A DNA stretch of 64,000 bases, taken from positions 3,785,009 to 3,849,008 of the forward strand of contig CM040444.1 of the NCBI GenBank assembly GCA_022749755.1, written 5' to 3'. The DNA comes from Azadirachta indica. Taxonomy: Eukaryota > Streptophyta > Magnoliopsida > Sapindales > Meliaceae. This document shows, one piece after another, positions 44,911-56,520 of the stretch. A model generated the notes under the pieces. That model was not told the DNA's origin. It saw nothing but the letters and a program-made list of their open reading frames with translations, and did no database searches. Every line of letters begins with the position of its first letter. The stretch's first letter is position 1. Both the position numbers and the translations under genes were made by a program.

Positions 44911-44973
44911 GAGCTTCCGAAATTTCGTTCTATTGCTTCGAGACAGTAAATTCCCATATCTCAGTATATATCT
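44911..44973 (+). promoter_or_regulatory. Core promoter of array gene 3
   Basis: AGAGCTTCCGAAATTTCGTT (44911-44930) and TATATATCT (44965-44973), followed about 100 bases later by the ATG. The spacing matches genes 4 and 6. Confidence 0.6.
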
Positions 44974-45070
44974 AAAAGTCATGCAAGCATTCTTTTTACC
45001 TCACAAGTGTCTCTTCTTCTCTCTGTCATTCTCCTTCATTTGGGAAGATCAAGCAACTAAACAAACAAAG

Positions 45071-45669
45071 ATGCAAAGCTGCAACTGCGACTATTGTCGT
45101 CAAAACCTTTCAAGGTCAGTACATACATACAAACATTTATTTATTTATGGTTGGGTTCTAAGTTAATTACTTGTTTCTGACAGATGGTTTTGCATGCATG
45201 CAGTGATTTTCAGCTTCACTTCATTTCTTCGTCGACGTCATATCCTAATACTTTCGGGTTTCTGATTCCGGCGCTCCTCGGTGTGGTGGGTACTAATGTT
45301 CAAGGCGCAGCTGAGCCGCTGTTTGCAACACATAAAATACATATCTGCTCCTTTCTTCTAGCCACAGTGTCCCACTGCGGTGCGCTTGCGGCTGACGTGA
45401 AGTACTCTCGACGTTGTCGAACAAATTCAGCTCAGTTCTGGCGCCTTGTTGCTGTTAATCTTGGATCAATTTCTTCAGTCTCGTTGGTCTCTACCTTCGC
45501 TGAATGCTTTGTTGGTAATATCATTATTTCTGTATACCAATATGGCAAATCATTTATGGGTCCTCTTCGTTGGCTTTGCTACGATATTTTAAACCCATTT
45601 TTCTCCAACATTCTGAATTTGTTTCAAGATGATAACATGCACACTCAACTACAACTGCCGCCGGTGTGA
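45071..45669 (+). CDS. Array gene 3: family member with shortened fourth helix
   Basis: Same unknown family. Exons 45071-45114 and 45204-45669 (89-bp intron); 169 aa. The N-terminus MQSCNCDYC has a Tyr in place of one Cys. It lacks ten residues (30 nt, in frame) corresponding to LFTAWICAGI of helix 4, so VGNII runs straight into SVYQYGK. The missing bases lie between short ATCAT-type repeats, typical of a slippage deletion. Helix 4 would be too short to span a membrane, so topology may change or the product may be impaired. Elsewhere the frame and splice sites are intact. Its flanks and exon 1 are closest to gene 4. Confidence 0.75.
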
Positions 45670-47150
45670 GAGAGTAGGATCAGCATATTAGGGATTCCTA
45701 TTTTAAGTAATTTTTTTATACCTTATACATATTTGATATTATTAAAATTTATGTACGAAACGTCATTACCCCATATCTTCAAATATAAATAAATATTGAT
45801 TTGGCTTTGTTTCTCTGTAAGCGTTTTGTAATTTAATTGTTTGCTTTATTTATAGTTAGGAGTTCACAGTTCAGTGACAATAAAATTTGTTGTTTGTATT
45901 ATCTCGTATTGAAAAAATGTCTCATATTGGTTTAATTATCCCATTCACTCCTATTATTTTAAAAAAATTCCGTTATATCCTACAAACAGTTGTATTAACA
46001 TTAAAATATGTTTTGTGAGTATAAATTTGTATTTTAACACAATAAAATAAAAATTAAATTAAAAAAAAGGAATGAAAGGTAAATTTATTTATTTGTTCTG
46101 ACACATAATAATTAATTAATGTTTTTATTTTTTTACTCTCTTTGTTTTCTTTAGTCTATCTTTTTCCCATTACCAAGACTTCAAGAACAACCCAGACTCC
46201 CCATCTCTATTGCTATTTTTTCCACTTTATTTTGTTAATTTATCTAGCAAATAAGCTGCCGAGAACTTCCTTGCCCTCTTCAGCGCGAGAAAGGCGTTTG
46301 CTAGAAAACACCTTCACTATCAGAGATCAATCATTCGTCGTGTGATTCACGATTTCATATACCAGCCTTCACAGCGATGATTTAACAGTTGCATACGGAA
46401 TCAGAGGAGAACCAATCTACGGCTTAAAATTCGTCTGAGAATTTATCAACAAGCAAATCAGAGTCAAAATCTTGTCAATAGCAGATACAAGATTTGAATC
46501 CCTTTCATCGTCAGCTCGGACCAACATTAATTCATAAGTTTTTCTGGTTAAATTAATTTGTTGAGTTAATAAAAAAATCGTGCATGGAAATTTTTTTTTT
46601 TCATAAATTATTGGAAATGCTATATTTTGGGTTTATAAGTTTTATTTTTTGCTATAATTAATTGGTTTGTGTTAAGATTGATAGAAATTTTTTCCTCAAT
46701 ATTTAATTTTTGTGAAACTAATATAAGAGAGTTTGGAAGTAATCCGGGTTTTAATTGATTTTAGAGCAATGAATTTCTCTTCCCTTCACTTCACTCTTTC
46801 TTCCTTCAATTGAAAATTGAAATAACTACAAATCAGTACAATTCATGTCCTCAAACCTTCCCGGCAATTTTGAGAGCATTAATCATTTGCTTGACTACCT
46901 TTGGCTCTTAATCTTAAAGGAGAGAAAGCCAGCATCAATCATTTTCCCTTTTCAAAAATATTATAAGATTTTATAAGAGGCTAGTGGACCTTTCCTTTCT
47001 CTTTTAAACGTTTGATTTGATTACGAAACTAAAAGAAAAAAAAAAATTGGTGATTGTTAGTGGACCTTTCCTTTCTCTTTGAAACTTGGGCTCCACAAAA
47101 ACACAAATGGAACCTGTCTATTTCATTCATCAATCATCAGGGTTATCTTC
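45670..47150. repeat. 3' flank of gene 3, duplicated after gene 4
   Basis: 45670-47150 corresponds to 51414-52870 in order and orientation. Particularly similar are 46130-46510 versus 51910-52250 (GC-richer, exon-like: TCTCTATTGCTATTTTT, CACCTTCACTATCAGAGAT, GCATA-GGAATCAGAGGAGAA) and 46740-46945 versus 52290-52495. The second part keeps a short frame, MSSNLPGNFES, in both copies. No gene is recognised; it may be a duplicated gene fragment. Confidence 0.7.
45879..45884 (+). terminator. Polyadenylation signal of array gene 3
   Basis: AATAAA in GTGACAATAAAATTTG, 210 bases after the stop; the same context follows gene 4 at 51645. Confidence 0.55.
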
Positions 47151-49600
47151 ATAAATGCATTGAAAAAAAAACAAAGATTTTTTCAACAGTAAAATGCAAT
47201 GAAATATTTTTAGAACAGTAAGATATTATTGGATAATTAGATCAAATTTGAGGGAGTATCACCCATTTTCTTATCTTATATTTTTTATATTTTTAGAAAA
47301 TAATTTGTTTATTGATTCAGTTAACTTATTTTTAATAAGAATTAAACCTGTCAATTTTCAGTCATATAAAGACATAACGATTGCACTGAAGGAACCATGC
47401 ATGCATGCAATTGTCAAATTAGAAAAGTCAAAATGATGAAGTGAGTTTGATCGAAGAGAATGAACGATGCAAATTCACCATATGATATCACATAAATCTA
47501 AGGCTAAACAACAATCGGACACCAATTTCAAAAGAAGTATAGACTGCATCCTCAAATTTAAAATAAATGTTAATCTTTTTATTAAATTTTTTGTCATTAT
47601 TCGTTATTTATTTTCATAAAATGGTATAAATATCTCACTGTTCACCTATATAAATAAATTTACTTAATTTTTATTATAATTCAAATTTAAATATTATAAA
47701 TTAGTGACAATTTTTGAAATTAATATGTTAGATATTATACTGACAAATATTTCATAATAAATTCAACAATATAATGCCTAGCAAATAATTTAATTTACAA
47801 TTGACACTAAAATATAATATTTAAAAATAAATTTAATTATAATAAAAATAATTCTAATTTTTAAATTCTAAAATAATTTAATTATTTTTTATTTTTGGTA
47901 TATTTTGTCTATATATTTTTTATATTTTATAATTAATTTTAAAAAGAATGTGAATTAGAAATATTCATATATAACTTTATTTATCAACAAGAGTGTTTAT
48001 ATCATTTTACATAGGTAAATAGTAAACAATAACTAAAAATTTAATAGAAGTGTCGTTGGCATTTATTTTCAGATTGAAGATATGACTTACAATTATTTGT
48101 AATTTGGGATCTAGTTGTCTTTTGTTACTAAATTGAAATCTAATGATGGAAAAAGGTTTATGATTAGAGACTTTATTGTTTTGAGCCACAATGGCTTTCT
48201 AATCTAAAAACTTTTGAAGTCATTCTTTATTTATATATTAGGGTGAGTCAATGTCTATTTTATCATTTTCTTTTTAAAGATTAAATGCAATTATCATTTC
48301 GTCCCTGACGGCAATGGGAAAAGTAGATTTCCCGTTATCTCCGGGGTGCACTTATGACATTTACATATATCTCTATTTATATGTAATTTTGTGAAAACTT
48401 AAGGTAAGTATCTGTTAATTATCCTTTTCTAGAAACAACAAGAAGAAGCAAAATATGTATACATATATATTGTTGTTTCAACTCAAATTTAAATAAAATT
48501 ATTTAAATATTTAAGAGTATTTATTTTTTAATTTATATATAAAAACTTGTTAAAAATATCTGAATATAATTAAATTAAAATTTTTAACTCAAATATAAAT
48601 ATAATTAAATATTTAAATAAATTACATATTTAATTTGCAATTATACTCTTAGTTTATTTTTATTTTCTACTATTTCAATTTTAAATTTTATCTACCACTT
48701 TTATCTTTTGCCATCTCTTCCTATTTTTAAGTACTTGAAACAATATTATATTAGAGGTGTGTGTTTATTTGTCACAGAGGCTAAGGCGTGGGTGATAACT
48801 AAAGTTAGATTTAAATAAATTTAAATTAATATTTGAACCAAATTAAAATGGTTCAAATTAAGTGATTCGGCCTCTTTTAATTAAATTTGATATTAAAAAT
48901 ATATACTTCAATAAATTAAAAAGGATTTTAACACATTTTTTTAAAGATTTTTTACTTTAACAGAAAGTACTAAGAAAAACATAATTACCTCCCCTCTAAA
49001 TCTCTAATCATTTAAAATTGTTTGTCAAAGTCTGAAGTGACTATAACGCCCGTATTTGTAACTCTATGAAAAAGATAAATGCTAAATATTAAAATGAAAT
49101 TTTTTAGATAAACGTGAAATCTTAAAATGAAACTTTTTGACTTTGTTTCAAATAACACGTGTGGGCCCATATAGTGTGTCTCTTGTAACTTTTGCAATTG
49201 ACGTTTTAAAGGCGGAAAAAAAGTTTTTAAAAAAAAAAAGCAACGAGAAATTGAGGTAAATGTCAAATGTCTTTGGAAAATTTAATCAATAAAAAATATC
49301 AAGTTATTAATATCTTTTGGAAATTCTTTTCACTTATAAATATGTATTAAAATTAGTTTTTAATAAAAAAAGAACTGATGAATTTTTAAAATATTCTTAA
49401 ATTAATATTTATTTTTTATCCTAATATTTTAAAATTTACTCATTTAATTTCCACTTAAAATATCAGTGACATTTAAAATTAAAAATATCATTATTTTATA
49501 AATTTATATAATAATATAATTAATTTCAAAAAATAAATGATGAAAGTACGTCATATTTTGGATACCAAGCAACTTTTTTATTTTTCAATTAGTAAATACA
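47151..49600. other. Gene-free DNA between genes 3 and 4
   Basis: 47380-47490 and 48130-48260 are pieces of the same 3' flank seen at 37430-37660. 48790-48900 resembles 40530-40640. 49240-49300 resembles part of 21230-21300. The rest is AT-rich without recognisable content. Confidence 0.45.
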
Positions 49601-49619
49601 AAATTTAAAAAGATTGGTT

Positions 49620-50630
49620 GACTCTTGAAGATTATTATAATGGTTGCTTTGATGTTTGTCAAAAATCTATGACCCGAAGGAAACAATTATGTGCAGATTT
49701 TTCACCTTAAGGCTATTAAACTATTAAAATATCTCCACTCGGTATTATAATAATATATATACCTCCACTCGGCAATTTGATATTAATATAAAATGTAAAT
49801 GTGGAAGATACATAGATTCTTCACTGAAATACTTTGAAAACTTATGGAAATTCTTTAATCTAGCCTTGCACGTTGAGAACTCAAATGCAAAAAGTCTATA
49901 TAAAGACGTACCCAAAAATTCCAACTTCATATTTACGGCATCAATTATGTGCATTATAATAATATTTATGATAACTCAATTGAATCGGTTATTAACGACA
50001 AATAGTGATTGAGGAAGACAATGACAGTAGATTATCATGTACATTGATAATTTTGAATTATTTAATTAATAATAATGATAATAATAATAATAATAATAAT
50101 ACATGATTTTTTAATATTAAAATTTAAGATTTTTATAATAAATATTTAACTTTTAAAATTTTAATAAGGAGTGTATCTCATTAAATGAATGCTGAATAAA
50201 ATTAAAAATATAAATTCTTTTATAAACTTAATTGACCATAAAGCTGTCTCATTATCACATGCAATATAAAATATTCCATGCAATTTAATTTTGAACCATC
50301 TCCATTATTTACATTATTCATTCATAAATAATTAGATGGTGCTTAATGCTTACTTTAACTGTCCAAATTCTTTGCTTTCCATTTTCCAATCAAAAGTATT
50401 ATTTGTCTGATTGCCAACGTCGGACCACCGTTAGTCCTAGTATTTTCTTTTTCACTATTTTTTTTGGTTTGCTGGAACTGAAAAAGTCAAACATGAAAAG
50501 AAGGCGCAGCATGTCATTGACTCACCATCCAGGTCGTCGAAATTAAAATTACAATTTATATATTATATAATTAAAATTTCATGCCCTACTCCTTTATCAA
50601 TGTTTTTTTTTTCCTATTTCTTCTGGAAGA
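49620..50630. repeat. Duplicated upstream block of array gene 4
   Basis: 49620-49930 matches 41280-41720 and 50150-50410 matches 42300-42480 plus 44640-44700. It lacks the 2.1-kb insertion present before gene 3, so it is the empty-site comparison. (AAT)n lies at about 50067-50100. Confidence 0.6.
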
Positions 50631-50639
50631 AAGTGAAGT

Positions 50640-50670
50640 GCTTCCGAAATTTCCTTCTATTATATATTTA
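50640..50670 (+). promoter_or_regulatory. Core promoter of array gene 4
   Basis: GCTTCCGAAATTTCCTTC directly followed by TATTATATATTTA (50658-50670). The ATG is 100 bases downstream. Block and TATA are closer together than in gene 3. Confidence 0.55.
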
Positions 50671-50769
50671 AAACTCATGCAAAGATTCTTTTACCTCACA
50701 AGGGTCTCTTTTTCTAGCTCTCTGTAATTCTCCTTCATTTGGGAAGATCAAGAAACCAAACAAACAAAG

Positions 50770-51413
50770 ATGCAAAGCTGCAACTGCGACTATTGTGGTC
50801 AAAACCTTTCAAGGTGATCAGTACATACATAAAAACATTTATTTATTTAGGGGGTTGGGTTGGGTTCTAGTTAATTACTTGTTTCTGACAGATGGTTTTG
50901 TATATGCATGCATGCAGTGATCATCAGCATCACTTCATTTCTTCCTCGACGTCATATCCTAATATTTTCGGGTTTCTGATTCCGGCGCTCATCGGTATCG
51001 TGGGTGCGAATGTTCAAGGCGCAGCTGAGCCGCTGTTTGCAACTCATAAAATGAATATCTGCTCTTTTCTTGTAGCCACAGCGGCCTACTGCGGTGCGCT
51101 TGCAGCTGACGTGAAGTCTCAACGTCGTCGACCAAATCCCTCTCAGTTCTGGCGTCTTGTTGCTGTTATGTTAGGATCACTTTCTTCAGTCTCGTTAGTC
51201 TCTACCTTCGCCGAATGTGCTGTTGGTAATATCATTTTATTCACTGCATGGATTTGTGCAGGTACCATTATTTTTATCGACAAATTTGGCAAATCATTGA
51301 TGGGTGCTCTTCGTTGGCTTGGCTACGATATTTTAAAGCCATTTTTCTCCAATATTGTCAATTTGTTTCAAGGTGACAACATGGACACTCAGCTACAACT
51401 GCCGCCGGTGTGA
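50770..51413 (+). CDS. Array gene 4: mosaic family member
   Basis: Same unknown family. Exons 50770-50813 and 50918-51413 (104-bp intron); 179 aa. The donor is AG/GTGATCAGTAC, three bases longer than the sister donors AG/GTCAGTAC, and still canonical GT. The N-terminus MQSCNCDYCGQNLSSDHQ and the 3'UTR resemble gene 3. The middle is identical to gene 2 over 167 bases (50946-51112), including MNICSFLVATAAYCGALAAD, and both share IDK(Y/F)GK after helix 4. All four helices are complete and the tail is QLQLPPV. The pattern suggests gene conversion by gene 2 or a shared donor. Confidence 0.8.
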
Positions 51414-52870
51414 GAGAGCAGGATTAGCATATTAGGGATTCCTATCTAAGAAATATTTTTTATAACTTATACATATTAGTAAAATTTAGGTACCAAAAGG
51501 TCATTATCACGTAACTTCAAATATAAATAAATATAGATTTGGCTTTGTTTCAAAGCACACAAGACAAGCATGCTGTTGCTCTGTAAGCGTTTTGTAATTT
51601 AATTGCTTGCTGTATTTGTAGTTAGGAGTTCACAGTTCAGTGACAATAAAATTTGTTGTTTGCGTGTCTCATATTGGAAAAATGTCCGGTACTCCCTGGT
51701 TTTGTGTAATTATCTGATATACTCTTATTGTATTAAAAATATCTCGTTATATCTTACCCTCAATTATATTGATGTTAAAATTTATTTTATGAATATAAAT
51801 TTATATTTTAACGCAATAAAATAAAAATTAAATAAAAAATACGTAACTAATGAAAAATTTATTTATTTGTTTTAACACATAATAATTAATTAGTTTTTAT
51901 CTTTTACTTTTTTCTTCTCTCTTTGTTTTCTCCTTTGTCTGTCTTCTTTTTTCATTATCAAACCTTCAAGAACAACCTAGAATCTCCATCTCTATTGCTA
52001 TTTTTCTCCCCTTCATTTTGTTAATTTATCCAGCAAATAAGCCGCCGAGAACTTGCTAGCCCTCTTCACTGCGAGAGAGGTGTCTGCTGGAAAATACCTT
52101 CACTATCAGAGATTGATCTTCCATTGTGTAATTTAATAGTTGCATATGGAATCAGAGGAGAAGCAATCTACGACTCAAAATTCGTCTATGAGAACTTATC
52201 AACAAGCAAATCAGCGCTGAAGTCTTGTCGACCGATAGCAGATACAAGTTCAATTTTTGTGAAAATGATATATATATGACAGTTTGGAAGTAACATGGGT
52301 TTTGATTGATTTTGGAGCAATGGATTTCTCTTCCCTTCACTTCACTCTTTCTTCCTTCAATTGAAAATGGAATTAACTATGTATCAGTACAATTCATGTC
52401 GTCAAACCTTCCTGGAAATTTTGAGAGCGTTAATCATTTGGTCGACTACCTTTGGCTCTTAATCTTAGAGGAGAGAAAACCAACATCAATAATTTTTCAT
52501 TTCTTTTTTAAAAAAAAATTATAAAATATGTATAAGAGGTCAATACAAAAACAAAAAATTTATGAGCTGCTTTAAGATTTTGTTAGTGGACCTTTCCTTT
52601 CTCTTTTAAACTTTTGATTTGATTATGAAATTAAAAGAAAAAATTGGAAAAAGAAAGAGAGAGATAAAAAATAATATTTAAAAAAAAAAAGAAGCATAGA
52701 ACATTGTGCGCGCGCGTGTACATATATATAATTTGTTTATTATATTAGTAAATACGAATTCATTACTGCATGGGCCGCAAGAAAACACAAATGGGATCTG
52801 TCTATTCCATTTGACAATCATCAGGGTTATTTTCGTAAATCAGTAAAAAATTTATTATTTTTGTTAAATA
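51414..52870. repeat. 3' flank of gene 4, copy of the gene 3 flank
   Basis: Counterpart of 45670-47150, starting with the TGAGAGAG..GGAT-AGCATATTAGGGATTCC segment just after the stop. A CG-alternating tract (GTGCGCGCGCGTG, about 52706) is specific to this copy. Confidence 0.7.
51645..51650 (+). terminator. Polyadenylation signal of array gene 4
   Basis: AATAAA in GTGACAATAAAATTTG, about 230 bases after the stop, same context as gene 3. Confidence 0.55.
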
Positions 52871-55060
52871 AAAATAAATTTTAATCAAATATTTTTAAAA
52901 AAGCACTTGCTAATTAGACCAAGTTTGAGAGGTATCGCCTATTTTCTCGTCCTATATTTTTGGAAAATGATTTTTATTTAGTAAACTTATTTTCAACATC
53001 TGTCTTGCTGATTATAAGAAGCGCGTTCTAACGCTTAGTAGTGACAGAGCCAGAGTCTATTAAAATTTATTAAAAATTATGATTTTAGTACTTAATAAGT
53101 TATAAGTACTAAAATAAGTTATAAAACTATGTTTTAAAGGGATTGTTTGTTTTCATGATTGAAATTTTAAAAAATTATTTAGATATTTAAGAATTATTTA
53201 TTTTTTAATTTATATCTGAATATTTAATAAAAATATTTGAATATAATTAAATTAAAAATTTTAACTTAAATTTAAATAAACAAATATTTGAATAATTTAA
53301 TATTTTTATTTTTTAAAAATATCTCTATTTTATTAAATTATTTACTAATAAAATTAAAGATCTAACTAATTATTTTTAACGTATCTTTTTTCTATTATGA
53401 ATCTCTTCTATTTATCTTTTTAATACTTCTTATTTTATATTTTAATTATTATAATAAATTTGTATATTTATATAATCATAACTAGATTATAATATGACTT
53501 ATTATTTTTATTTAATTTTTATTGATCTTTATATTATTGATTAAATTTTTTTTAAAAAAAAAATATATCAAGCAAATAAATAATATACATACTAATATAA
53601 TTTATTAATTTTTGATTTATTATTATATCAATATAATCAAAATTATTTAAATATAAGTATATTATTTAAAAGAATATATATATTAAAATATTAATTTTTA
53701 AACTTTTTATTTTGTCAAAACAAACAACTTAATACTAATTTTTAAATATTTTAAAACAAAAAACAAGCATATCATTTAAATTCATATTTTAATTAAAATT
53801 AAATTTCAATCATATTCACAATTTAAACAAAAAAAGCAAACACAATCTAAGTCACCGTTAAATAATTCTTTTTTTTTCCGTCAAAATTTGTATGTTTTTA
53901 CACATTGCACAATTTTCTTTGCATTTAATTTTTATACTATTTCACTAATTTTATTTACCATCGTTATTTTTTAAAAAAAATAAAACTGAGGTGTTTAATA
54001 GACTCTGGGTAGAAATCTTAATTGTTCCTTTTTTATTTTTTAAAAAAAATTTGGCTTGGTTTCATTGCACACAATCATTGCTGTTGCTCTGCAAGCGTTT
54101 TGATAGAAACTTTGTTCGTGAAGGTAGTAGCTCTCTACTATTTTCATCTTTGCCATCTCGGTAACTTAAATTTCTTTGCTGGTAAAAAGGTTTAAATGAA
54201 GTTGTACTCCAAGCAATAGGAAGGGATATCAATAAGACTGTAACCATATTACTGGAGCTAATAAAGGTATTTTGTTATCATACAAAGTATTGATGTTTAT
54301 AATCTATTTATTTTATGCGTTTAAAGAATCATTATCAATTATTTTCACAAACAACACATAAATAACTTATTGGTTGAATTTATAATGCAAGTTATGAAGA
54401 TCACAAATATTTATTAAGAAATAAAGAAAAATTGAAGACAAGATAATATTAGAGAACAAAAAAATTAAATTATCTTTATCTTTTTGTGTATATTTTTATA
54501 CTTTATTACATGACAATATAATTGTTTATATATTGTTTCTTTGATAGTATACAAGATAAATATGTATGTATATAATTTTCGTCAATAAAATAATTTGAAT
54601 GATTATCTTCATAATCTTTTAAAAAAATATAACAAATGCAAGATATGAATAACACTTTGTAGTTATTACTATATATTCAAGTAAATTTTATAATAAATAA
54701 TAGCACCAATAAAATGTTATAATGTTACATTATTTGACTTCTTGAAATTAATAATAGCATCTTCTTCATACTATAGTTCACATTTGGTAGCATCATAGAA
54801 ATGCTACATACTATATAAAGATAATATTAATAAAATGCAATGATAGCTAATTATACAGTTTTCTTCCAATGCTATATATATATTTTTTGGTAACATCTAA
54901 AAATGCGACAAAAAGCGAAAACCTTGAGTTGCATTAGCTAACATAGCTCAAGCTAAAATGCTACCACTCACATATGGTAGCTATCATATGTAGTTTTTTT
55001 TGTATAAATGAGTCACATTAACATGACATATACAAAAACTTGCTAATCAATATAACATAT
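52871..55060. other. AT-rich gene-free DNA with an isolated 3'-flank relic
   Basis: 54050-54105 (TTTGGCTTGGTTTCATTGC, GCTGTTGCTCTGCAAGCGTTTTG) matches the segment found 3' of genes 2, 3 and 4 but has no gene in front of it; it may mark a lost array copy. The remainder is AT-rich and no gene is seen. Confidence 0.45.
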
Positions 55061-55069
55061 AAGCTCACA

Positions 55070-56520
55070 TGATCAGCTTGAATTAGATTCATATTTTATG
55101 CATAAAAGTCTAATGAGATACTATATAGACCAGCATAAAGCAAAAATAATTAATTCATGTATTTAAAAACTAAAAAGAATTAACAATTCACATAATAATA
55201 GTTGTATAAAAATCAAAATTTTTGATTAATGGGGTAAAAACCATATTAATAGGCCTTTCTTCATTTTGCAAATAAGGCATACTTGTTTAGACAAACTTTT
55301 GAAATGATACCTTTATTTTTATATTTTCTAAAGCTTCTAACTACTTGATCACCTTCTTTGATTTTATGTTTCTATATCATATATATATACATATTTATAT
55401 ATATATAGATATAGAAAGATATATATATATATATAAATCTTTCTACACTCTAACTCGAAAACTTTGTTTTTTTAGATCCATCTCACTTTAGTAACTCTAT
55501 ATACACCACCTATAGGTAGTTTTAGATAAGTTTTTTCTTGGTCCAAATATCAAATTATCTTGGGAAATGGTTTTCACTTGATTGTTTACTGCCCCATTGT
55601 GTATGCACATGGTAGAAATTTTATATAAATATATTACCATGCTATTAAATTTGTTGATATAAGATTTCAAACATTTATCTATTCAGAAGATAAATCAGTT
55701 TAATAATTTTAATCAATTAAAATTTTGGAAAAAAATTTTAAAATTTTAAACAGAAAAGTTTAGAGCCCAATATGATATGAGATGATACGAATTAATGAGT
55801 TTGATTTAGGCCAAACTAATCCTTAAAAATTAGAGACAACATGAAACATAATTGCACTTGAATTTCAATTTTCAATTTTTCATGAGTTCGGTTGGGCTTA
55901 AAGCAACAAATTTCTCACCTATATATGTAAATCCGTGGCTATTACTATTAGGGACTTATTTGTTAGAAATAATTAAAATATATCTTATTTGTTGTTTTAA
56001 TAAAATTAGGGAACTTATTGTTATTTTATTTTATATTCTCAATTTTTAAGTTATTTAAGAATTTGACAAAATTAAATGAAAATAAGTTTTTTAACAAATA
56101 AAAGTTAATTTATTTTGAAATTATCAAAATTTATCTGTACTTAAAAATTTAGTACATAAATGATATTAATCAAATAATTGGAGACATTAACATTATAAAA
56201 TCATGATGTTTAACAGAAAAGTGATGTTTTTATTAACAATTGTTGATTATTTTCAAAAATAATATTATTCTATAAACATTTTGTATGAAAGTAATATTGT
56301 GATTAAAAGGTCGTATTTTTTAGTAAAAAAAAAAAAAGAGACCTTTTAATAACAAATGGTAAAGATATAATTTTTTTTAAATAGTAAGGACAAATTTTGC
56401 TTTTAAAGTATTTAAACTTTCGTAGCGATACATTTTATTTTTAAAATTTTAGCTATGAAATTTCAAAGTTTGGCCACACTTTGTTACACTATAAATGCAA
56501 ACTAAATTATCGATAATTTT
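55070..56520. repeat. AT-rich dispersed repeat, copy c
   Basis: Matches copy b (16176-17390) in order: TTAACAATTCACATAATAA, CTTTCTTCAT-TTG-AAATAAGGCATA, TACTTGATCAC, CATTGTGTAT, GAGCCCAAT-TGATATGA, AAATTAGAGACAACATGAA, then TTAAAAGGTCGTATTTTTTAG and GTTTGGCCAC. It includes a TATATA-rich run at 55375-55435. A partial fourth copy of the last segment is at 57700-57990. Confidence 0.6.
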
